Shown here: positions 1 through 5,549 of the stretch, one piece after another
How the letters are laid out: each line of letters starts with the position of its first letter
Position numbering within the stretch: position 1 is the first letter of the stretch
Assembly: GCA_029239415.1 (NCBI GenBank)
Contig: JAQZAY010000250.1
Coordinates: forward strand, 1-5,549
From: Pseudomonas sp.
GTDB taxonomy: Bacteria; Pseudomonadota; Gammaproteobacteria; Pseudomonadales; Pseudomonadaceae
Direction of reading: 5' to 3'
Length of the DNA stretch: 5,549 nt
Made by a program: the position numbers and the translations under genes
The notes under the pieces: model-generated
Seen by the model: only the letters and a program-made list of their open reading frames with translations
Databases searched by the model: none
Told to the model about the DNA's origin: nothing

Positions 1-95
1 CGGGTGAGCACCTGCGGCAAGCAGCGCACGAATACTTCACCCGACGCCGTCTGGCGGTCACCTACATGCACGACAAGGAGCGCTCGCATGAATGA
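1..95 (+). CDS. M16-family peptidase, C-terminal end only (partial)
   Basis: Reading the third frame from base 3 gives 30 residues and a TGA stop at 93-95; the rest lies outside the window. The tail contains EYFTRRRLAVTYMHDKERSHE-like sequence. A YF...RLAV(T/A)Y pattern followed by a short charged tail is how many M16B peptidases end, in the last strand of the C-terminal domain. The call rests on this pattern and on the neighbour: the next gene is an M16 protein whose start codon lies inside this gene, an 8-bp overlap that implies translational coupling. If the pair follows the family norm, this gene encodes the catalytic subunit carrying the HxxEH zinc motif, but that part cannot be seen. 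With so few residues, family membership is an inference. Confidence 0.7.
   Translation, partial: GEHLRQAAHEYFTRRRLAVTYMHDKERSHE
75..80 (+). promoter_or_regulatory. Ribosome-binding site fixing the start of the second M16 gene
   Basis: AAGGAG lies 7 nt before the ATG at 88, inside the end of the upstream coding sequence. The reading frame is open further left to a GTG at 4, but residues encoded before 88 are only an out-of-frame reading of the upstream gene. The strong Shine-Dalgarno and the overlap geometry decide for the ATG at 88. Confidence 0.85.
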
Positions 96-1461
96 CTCGA
101 CCCGCAGCACCCAGCTTACCGCCATCGATGAGCAAGCCCTGTTCGCGAACCTTTCCTCCGCCCAAGGCATCGACCTTGACCAGCTCGAGCCCATTGGCAC
201 GCAGGTGCAGTCCTGGCAAACCGCCGCCGGCACCTGGGTCACCTTCGTACCGTCGCGTGATCAACCGATCATCGACCTGGTAGCGCGCTTCAACGCGGGT
301 ACCGAACTCGATGGCAACAGCAGCGGGCTAGCGGCCCTGACACTGCACTTGCTTGGGCACGGCACCCGCCACCTGAGCGCGGAACAATTCGCCGAGCGTA
401 TCGAGCAATTGGGCGTGCGGATCGACAAACGCGTGCGGCTGACCCACGCGACGCTGAGCCTGCGTGTCCTGAGTCGACAGACGCTGCTCGAGCCTGCCAT
501 CGAGTTGTTCACTGAAATGCTCGGGTATCCCGCCCTGCACCCCACTGACCTGGCTGTCATCAAGCCCCGGCTGCTGTCTTATCATGCCATTCGCAAAGCC
601 CACCCAGGGACCAGAGCCCGCCTCGAAGCGCATGCCCACCTCTTTGCCGGGCACCCTTATGCCAACGCGGCAGGCAGCACAGCGGAGGGCGTCGAGTCCA
701 TCACCGCAGGCGACCTCAGGAGGTTCCACCAACGCGCCTATAGCGCCAACAACCTGAGATTGTCCCTGGTCGGCGATCTATCGCGCGAACACGCCGAGGC
801 CATCGTCGAGCGTATCACCGCCGCGCTGCCCCAGGGCTGGGCTGCTGCGCCCCCTCCCCAGGCGCCGTTCGCGCCAGCCGCGACCCTGCATGTGGACCAA
901 GCGGGAATGAACGCGGCAGTGGCGTTGGCCATACCCCTGCGGATTGTCCTCGCAGATCCGGACTATCCGGCCTTGATGCTGGCGCACGTGGTGCTGGGAT
1001 CGGGCTTCGAGTCTCGCCTCATGCAGGAATTGCGTCTGCGTCGAGGTCTGACCTACAACATAAGCTCTGAGCTGCTCCCGTACGAGGCGGGCGGTATGCT
1101 GAGCATCGACTGGGAAATCGCCCCTCAGTACGTAGAAGGCTCGCAACAGCTGGTGGCCAGAGTGCTGCGCGAGCTCATCGAGCGCGGACCGACAGAGACC
1201 GAATTGCAATACGCCCGCAAGCAGATTGCAGGCAGGCTGTTACGTGGAGTGGCGCGCAACCAGTCGCTGGCTGCCGTGCTGGTCGAGCTGAGTCAGCAGC
1301 CTTTCATTCAGTTCGATGCCTATCTCCGTCACCTCGCTGAGATCACGCCGCAGGCGGTGCGAGAGGCCTTGCAGAGCTACCTCGACCCGACACGCATGGT
1401 GTCCACAAGCGTGGGGCCGGCCACGTTCCAGCTACCCTTGCCGGACGTTCCGGCATCTTGA
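88..1461 (+). CDS. M16-family zinc-peptidase homologue, probably the non-catalytic partner subunit
   Basis: This 457-residue protein has the two-lobe M16B (MPP/PqqL-like) layout. The N-terminal peptidase_M16 domain spans about residues 45-190 and the inactive C-terminal domain about 205-430. Where an active member has GLAHxLEH, this one reads GLAALTLHLLGHGT (80-93). Aligned without gaps, the first His is Ala83, the Glu is Leu86 and only His87 remains, so it should not bind catalytic zinc. The C-terminal LRxxRGLTY segment (315-323, Arg316 and Tyr323) is intact. In M16 pairs the inactive subunit supplies this Arg/Tyr pair to position substrate, as established for heterodimeric members such as mitochondrial processing peptidase. 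The likely role is therefore half of a heterodimeric peptidase with the upstream gene product; the substrate is unknown. The N-terminus (MNDSTRSTQL) is hydrophilic, with no visible signal peptide or membrane anchor, so a cytoplasmic location is inferred. The ATG has AAGGAG 7 nt upstream and overlaps the upstream stop by 8 bp. Confidence 0.88.
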   Translation: MNDSTRSTQLTAIDEQALFANLSSAQGIDLDQLEPIGTQVQSWQTAAGTWVTFVPSRDQPIIDLVARFNAGTELDGNSSGLAALTLHLLGHGTRHLSAEQFAERIEQLGVRIDKRVRLTHATLSLRVLSRQTLLEPAIELFTEMLGYPALHPTDLAVIKPRLLSYHAIRKAHPGTRARLEAHAHLFAGHPYANAAGSTAEGVESITAGDLRRFHQRAYSANNLRLSLVGDLSREHAEAIVERITAALPQGWAAAPPPQAPFAPAATLHVDQAGMNAAVALAIPLRIVLADPDYPALMLAHVVLGSGFESRLMQELRLRRGLTYNISSELLPYEAGGMLSIDWEIAPQYVEGSQQLVARVLRELIERGPTETELQYARKQIAGRLLRGVARNQSLAAVLVELSQQPFIQFDAYLRHLAEITPQAVREALQSYLDPTRMVSTSVGPATFQLPLPDVPAS

Positions 1462-1465
1462 AGCC

Positions 1466-1487
1466 CACCGATGCACCGTCGGTGTTT
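1466..1487 (+). terminator. Weak candidate intrinsic terminator after the M16 pair
   Basis: CACCGA (1466-1471) and TCGGTG (1479-1484) form a perfect 6-bp stem with a 7-nt loop, followed by only three T residues (1485-1487). It begins 4 bp after the M16 stop, which is where a terminator would sit. The T-tract is short, so termination may be partial and the hydrolase gene downstream may still be read from the same transcript. Confidence 0.45.
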
Positions 1488-1500
1488 CCATGGCAAGCTA

Positions 1501-1521
1501 GGCGGGTCATCTCGAGCCGCC
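1501..1521 (+). repeat. Small inverted repeat just before the hydrolase start codon
   Basis: GGCGG (1501-1505) pairs with CCGCC (1517-1521) across an 11-nt loop that ends 4 nt before the ATG at 1526. No purine-rich Shine-Dalgarno is visible in the 5-12 nt before that ATG; the nearest G-rich stretch is the left arm, about 18 nt away. The hairpin might influence initiation, but five GC pairs can occur by chance in DNA of this composition. Confidence 0.3.
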
Positions 1522-1525
1522 CAGC

Positions 1526-2518
1526 ATGCCAAGCCCTACCACTGCCTTCCGCCCCGCCATCGGCCTTGCCAACCCCCACCTGCAAACCCTGTGGGGGCCT
1601 CTATGGCGCAAGCTGCCCGATCTGCCCCGTACCCGCGAGCGCCTGTGGTTGAGCGATGGGGACTTTCTCGATCTGGACTGGCACGGCCCGCACCAGCCCG
1701 CTGCACCGTTGGTCATGGTGCTGCATGGCCTGACCGGGTCATCCAGCTCGCCCTACGTCAAAGGCCTGCAGCAGGCCCTCCAGCATGGCGGCTGGGCAAG
1801 TGTGGCGGTGAACTGGCGCGGCTGCTCTGGCGAGCCGAACCTGCTACCGCGCAGCTATCACTCCGGCGCCAGCGAAGACCTCGCCGAAGTCGTCAGCCAT
1901 CTGCGCGCCCAGCGCCCGCTGGCGCCGCTGTATGCGGTGGGCTATTCGCTGGGTGGCAACATCCTGCTCAAGTATCTGGGCGAAAGCGGCTCGGCCAGCC
2001 AGTTGCAGGCTGCGGTCGCCGTGTCGGTGCCCTTTCGCCTGGATGAATGCGCCGACCGTATCGGGTTGGGCTTTTCCCGGGTTTACCAAGCGCATTTCAT
2101 GCGCGCGATGCTGGCCTATGTCAAAGACAAGCAGCGACACTTCCAGCACCTGGGCCACCAGGAGAACCTTGCCACGCTCGAGCGCCTGGGCGAGCTGCGC
2201 AACCTGCGCAACTTCTGGGACTTCGATGGCCGGGTGACAGCGCCGCTCAACGGCTTCCAGGACGCCCATGATTACTACCGGCGTTCATCGAGCCGCTATT
2301 TCCTGGGCGACAACTGCACGCCGACCTTGATCATCCAGTCCAGCGACGATCCCTTCGTGTTCACCCATAGCGTGCCACGCGCGAATGAGCTGGCGCCGCT
2401 GACTCATCTGGAACTGCACAGCCGCGGGGGCCATGTCGGCTTCGTCGAAGGCAGCCTGCGCAACCCCAGCTACTACCTGGAGCGGCGCATTCCGCGGTGG
2501 CTGGTCGAAGGTGTGTGA
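1526..2518 (+). CDS. yheT: YheT-type alpha/beta-fold hydrolase (carboxylesterase-like)
   Basis: This 330-residue protein fits the YheT/COG0429 family in length and motifs. The N-terminal NPHLQT signature is at 16-21. The oxyanion-side HGLTGS is at 67-72, followed by the SPY segment, and the nucleophile elbow GYSLGG (139-144) puts Ser141 as nucleophile. SSDDPFV (272-278) supplies the acid, Asp274 or Asp275, and GGHVGF (301-306) supplies His303. The catalytic triad is thus complete. Family members are cytoplasmic serine hydrolases active on short acyl esters in vitro, and the physiological substrate is unknown. There is no signal peptide or membrane segment. The ATG at 1526 is chosen because MPSPTTAFRP leads directly into the conserved NPHLQT region, although its ribosome-binding site is poor. 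The gene lies 64 bp after the M16 protein on the same strand and converges on the sulfurtransferase gene. Confidence 0.92.
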   Translation: MPSPTTAFRPAIGLANPHLQTLWGPLWRKLPDLPRTRERLWLSDGDFLDLDWHGPHQPAAPLVMVLHGLTGSSSSPYVKGLQQALQHGGWASVAVNWRGCSGEPNLLPRSYHSGASEDLAEVVSHLRAQRPLAPLYAVGYSLGGNILLKYLGESGSASQLQAAVAVSVPFRLDECADRIGLGFSRVYQAHFMRAMLAYVKDKQRHFQHLGHQENLATLERLGELRNLRNFWDFDGRVTAPLNGFQDAHDYYRRSSSRYFLGDNCTPTLIIQSSDDPFVFTHSVPRANELAPLTHLELHSRGGHVGFVEGSLRNPSYYLERRIPRWLVEGV

Positions 2519-2536
2519 GGCGATCAGTCGCCTTTT
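2518..2536 (+). terminator. Intrinsic terminator of the hydrolase gene, spanning the convergent junction
   Basis: AGGCGA (2518-2523) pairs with TCGCCT (2528-2533) around a TCAG loop, and three more T residues follow (2534-2536). The stem begins at the last base of the hydrolase stop codon, and the loop and right arm lie inside the last codons of the opposing sulfurtransferase gene. The U-tract exists only on the + strand, so it should stop hydrolase transcripts but not those from the other side. Confidence 0.65.
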
Positions 2537-3378
2537 GCCACCCCACGCGCCGGATCATTGATCCAGTCGCTCCACGAGCCTGCATACAGGCGGGCGAGCG
2601 GGTAGCCTGCCAGGCACAACGCAAACAGGTCATGGCAGGCCGTCACGCCCGAGCCACAGTAGGCCACCAGCTGTTCGGGCGAACGATCCGCCAGCTTTTC
2701 GGCGAAGCGCTGGCGCAGCTGAGCGGGAGGCAGAAACCGGCCGTCAGCGTCCAGGTTGTCGGTGAAGGCGGCGCACTGAGCGCCCGGGATATGGCCCGCC
2801 ACCGGGTCGATCGGCTCGACTTCGCCGCGAAAGCGTTCCAGGGCACGGGCGTCGAGCAGGGTCAGGCCAGGCTTGCCAAGGCGTTCTTCCAGCTGCTTCG
2901 CATCGATCAGCAGGCCCATGTCCGGCGTGCCGGTAAACGTGCCCTCGCGCTTGTGCGGCGAGTCGAGGCTCAACGGCAGGTGCGCGGCATGCCAGGCCTT
3001 GAGGCCGCCATCGAGAAGGCTCACGCCGTCGCGCTTGCCCAGCCAGGCCAGCAGCCACCAGGCCCGGGCGGCGAACGCACCTGGGCCATCGTCGTACAGC
3101 ACCACCTGGCTGTCATTGTCCAGGCCAACGCCGCGCAGGCGCTCGACCAGGCGCTCAGGCGCGGGCAACGGGTGTCGGCCGGTCTGGCCGGCGACCACCT
3201 GGCCGCTCAGGTCCCGCTCCAGGTCGACGAAATGCGCGCCGGCGATATGCCCTTCGGCATGGCTGCGCTGGCCGTAATCCAGGTCTTGCAGGTCAAACCG
3301 GCAGTCGAGGATCACCAGGCCGGGCGAATCCAGGCGCTCGGCCAACTGCTCGGGGGTGATCAAGTGCGCAAGGGGCAT
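2524..3378 (-). CDS. sseA: Two-domain rhodanese-family sulfurtransferase, 3-mercaptopyruvate type
   Basis: The protein has 284 residues, the normal size for tandem-rhodanese sulfurtransferases. The N-terminal structural domain (about 5-135) has YDDG (95-98) at the position of the active-site loop and no Cys there. The C-terminal domain (about 155-275) has the catalytic loop CGSGVTA (241-247), with Cys241 as the persulfide carrier. CGSGVTA is the loop typical of 3-mercaptopyruvate sulfurtransferases such as E. coli SseA, whereas thiosulfate rhodaneses have CRKGVT. The DAR...RF segment (176-183) holds the arginines expected to hold the substrate carboxylate. The enzyme should move sulfur from 3-mercaptopyruvate to a thiol acceptor in the cytoplasm, though thiosulfate use cannot be excluded. 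An additional cysteine follows at 248. The start is well supported: AGGAG sits 6 nt before the ATG (3385-3389 on this strand). The gene is divergent from coaD and convergent with yheT, 5 bp away, so it is probably transcribed alone. Confidence 0.92.
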   Translation of the reverse strand: MPLAHLITPEQLAERLDSPGLVILDCRFDLQDLDYGQRSHAEGHIAGAHFVDLERDLSGQVVAGQTGRHPLPAPERLVERLRGVGLDNDSQVVLYDDGPGAFAARAWWLLAWLGKRDGVSLLDGGLKAWHAAHLPLSLDSPHKREGTFTGTPDMGLLIDAKQLEERLGKPGLTLLDARALERFRGEVEPIDPVAGHIPGAQCAAFTDNLDADGRFLPPAQLRQRFAEKLADRSPEQLVAYCGSGVTACHDLFALCLAGYPLARLYAGSWSDWINDPARGVAKGD

Positions 3379-3404
3379 GGCAATCTCCTGATGAATTAAC
3401 CTTA

Positions 3405-4344
<940 letters not shown>

Positions 4345-4348
4345 CGCG

Positions 4349-4380
4349 CCGCGCCTGAGCGTCTAACGCTGGCAGCGCGG
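4349..4380. repeat. Nested inverted repeats across the fdx-mutM junction
   Basis: An inner stem AGCGT-CTA-ACGCT (4358-4370) straddles the mutM stop codon. It is enclosed by an outer pair, CCGCGC (4349-4354) with GCGCGG (4375-4380). Neither strand has a U-tract after it, so it is at best a Rho-independent-like or stability hairpin shared by the two converging messages. Part of it is constrained by the final mutM codons. Confidence 0.35.
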
Positions 4381-5175
4381 GCAGAACACGCTGGCTCGCT
4401 GGCCCAGCTTCACTTCGCGCAGCTCTGTGCCGCACACCTTGCACGGTTGGCCGCCCCTGCCATAGGCGAACAGCTCCTGCTGGAAATATCCCGGCTGCCC
4501 ATCGCCGCCGAAGAAATCGCGCAGCGTGGTGCCGCCGCGCTCGATCGCATGGGCCAGGATCCGCTTGATCTCGACCGCCAGCTTGAGATAGCGCGCCCGG
4601 GAGACGCCACCGGCCGCGCGTCGCGGGTCGATTCCCGCCGCGAACAGCGCTTCGGTCGCGTAGATATTGCCCACGCCCACCACCACCGCGTTGTCCATGA
4701 TGAACGGCTTGACCGCCATCGCGCGGCCCCGCGACAGCTGGAACAGACGCTCGCCGTCGAACAGGTCGGTCAAGGGCTCCGGCCCGAGGTGCGCCAGCAA
4801 GGCATGGTTGTGCGGGTCGTGGCTCCAGAGCATCGCGCCGAAACGCCGTGGATCGGTGTAGCGCAGGGCCAGGCCCGACTCCAGCTCGATGTCCACGTGC
4901 TCGTGCTTGGCCGGCGCCAGCCCCAGTCCGACCAGGCGCAGGTTGCCTGACATCCCCAGGTGGCTTATCAACGTGCCGGCCTCGGCATTGATCAACAGGT
5001 ACTTGGCCCGCCGCTCGACCGTCACGATGCGCTGCCCCGACAGGCGCACATCCAGGTCTTCGGGGATGGGCCAGCGCAGGCGGCTGTCGCGCACGACCAC
5101 CCGACTGACACGCTGGCCCTCAAGGTAGGGCGCGATGCCCCGGCGGGTGGTCTCGACTTCTGGCAACTCTGGCAT
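4363..5175 (-). CDS. mutM: Formamidopyrimidine-DNA glycosylase (Fpg)
   Basis: MutM removes 8-oxoguanine and formamidopyrimidines from DNA and nicks the abasic site, the first step of base-excision repair of oxidised purines. The 270-residue protein is full length and all signatures are present. MPELPEVET is at the N-terminus, where Pro2 is the Schiff-base nucleophile after Met removal and Glu3 the acid. Lys58 lies in RRAKYLL, Met75 in HLGMSG, and Arg110 and Phe112 in DPRRFG, the residues that fill the gap left by the flipped base. GVGNIYATE (167-175) contains DNA-contacting Asn170. The C-terminal zinc finger is C-x2-C-x16-C-x2-C (245, 248, 265, 268). The start ATG lies 1 nt after the stop of the upstream HDOD gene and has only a weak GAGCGGG-like site about 7-13 nt upstream inside that gene, so translation is probably coupled. 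Confidence 0.97.
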   Translation of the reverse strand: MPELPEVETTRRGIAPYLEGQRVSRVVVRDSRLRWPIPEDLDVRLSGQRIVTVERRAKYLLINAEAGTLISHLGMSGNLRLVGLGLAPAKHEHVDIELESGLALRYTDPRRFGAMLWSHDPHNHALLAHLGPEPLTDLFDGERLFQLSRGRAMAVKPFIMDNAVVVGVGNIYATEALFAAGIDPRRAAGGVSRARYLKLAVEIKRILAHAIERGGTTLRDFFGGDGQPGYFQQELFAYGRGGQPCKVCGTELREVKLGQRASVFCPRCQR

Positions 5176-5176
5176 A

Positions 5177-5549
5177 TCAGTGCCCGCTCATGTCTCGAAG
5201 GGTCTGTTTGAGGCTTTCGAAGTCGTACTCCGACAGGCCTATATAGTCGAGCACCAACGGGGCCACGGCGTTCCATTCGTGATCCACGCCCTGGCTGCCG
5301 AGTACCCGGTACGACGCGCAGATGTGCTCGGCCATCTTCAGCACCGCCAGCAGGTTCTTCAGCTGGGCATTGCGTGAGGACCCGTCGCTGAACACCGCCA
5401 GGGCATTGTGGTGGTTGGCGATGGCCGCGGTGATGTGCTCGGGCAGGCGCCAGGACTTGGCGGTGTAGTAGCCGACCACCGAGTGGTTGGTGTTGAACAC
5501 CTGGTTCTCGGTGTCCACCACCCGCGTATCGGGCCCGGCGCTGGCATAG
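5177..5549 (-). CDS. HDOD-domain protein, C-terminal part (5' end outside window)
   Basis: The reading frame is open from the right edge to TGA at 5177-5179, giving 123 complete residues. A GTG at 5521 is internal: in-frame coding continues to the edge with [10 protein letters not shown]. The segment [19 protein letters not shown], followed by AIANHHNA, is the C-terminal half of an HDOD domain, an HD-like helical fold usually lacking full metal-binding residues and found in bacterial signalling and stress proteins. Next come a helix resembling [14 protein letters not shown] and a short C-terminal tail. What lies N-terminal (more HDOD, a receiver or another domain) cannot be seen. The gene sits 1 bp upstream of mutM on the same strand, so both are probably on one transcript. 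The biochemical role is unknown; a signalling or scaffold function is inferred from the family. Confidence 0.85.
   Translation of the reverse strand, partial: YASAGPDTRVVDTENQVFNTNHSVVGYYTAKSWRLPEHITAAIANHHNALAVFSDGSSRNAQLKNLLAVLKMAEHICASYRVLGSQGVDHEWNAVAPLVLDYIGLSEYDFESLKQTLRDMSGH

Noticed and set aside
1471..2046. A 191-codon + strand frame overlapping the hydrolase gene
   Set aside because: It begins in the M16-hydrolase gap but reads mostly the hydrolase in another frame, yields an Arg/Pro/Ala-rich sequence, and lacks any motif.
2497..3399. A 300-codon open frame on the + strand opposite the sulfurtransferase gene
   Set aside because: It is the antisense shadow of a gene with full motifs and strong ribosome-binding site. 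Its translation is Arg/Ala/Gln-rich without recognisable domains, as expected in high-GC DNA.
4447..4950. A 167-codon + strand frame opposite mutM
   Set aside because: It is an antisense shadow of mutM, whose catalytic and zinc-finger residues are all intact on the other strand.

Overview
The window reads as an ordinary chromosomal housekeeping segment of a high-GC gammaproteobacterium, most likely a Pseudomonas of the putida/fluorescens type. The basis is protein style, GC-rich third codon positions, and the gene company: a paired M16 peptidase locus, coaD next to a 2[4Fe-4S] ferredoxin, and mutM next to an HDOD protein. No species call can be made by eye. I see no mobile element, CRISPR array, tRNA, rRNA or phage gene.

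Layout, left to right. On the + strand, the last 30 codons of one M16-family protein overlap by 8 bp the start of a second M16 protein (88-1461) whose zinc-binding motif is degenerate. This is the usual arrangement of an active/inactive M16 pair. After a 64-bp gap with two small inverted repeats comes a YheT-type alpha/beta hydrolase (1526-2518, +). It converges on a two-domain rhodanese/3-mercaptopyruvate sulfurtransferase (2524-3378, -) with only 5 bp between stop codons and a small intrinsic terminator across the junction. The sulfurtransferase diverges from coaD (3505-3984, +) across a 126-bp control region holding a plausible sigma70 promoter, an inverted repeat in the promoter spacer, and an 8-bp direct repeat. 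A 108-bp gap rich in inverted repeats separates coaD from the ferredoxin gene (4093-4344, +). The ferredoxin gene converges on mutM (4363-5175, -), which lies 1 bp downstream of an HDOD-domain gene cut by the window edge (5177-5549, -).

Functionally the genes are a mix of conserved housekeeping jobs: coenzyme A synthesis (CoaD), electron transfer (ferredoxin), base-excision repair of oxidised purines (MutM), sulfur transfer, ester hydrolysis and proteolysis. The clearest cooperating units are the M16 pair and the HDOD-mutM pair, the latter probably one transcript. Every gene in the interior is full length with intact motifs, except the M16 protein's missing zinc ligands, which is typical of a partner subunit.

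I did not find a convincing undescribed system. The observations most worth checking are small non-coding ones: the structured coaD-ferredoxin gap, including a fold that can hide the ferredoxin ribosome-binding site, the inverted repeat inside the coaD promoter spacer, and the apparent absence of rsmD, which I would have expected after the M16 pair.
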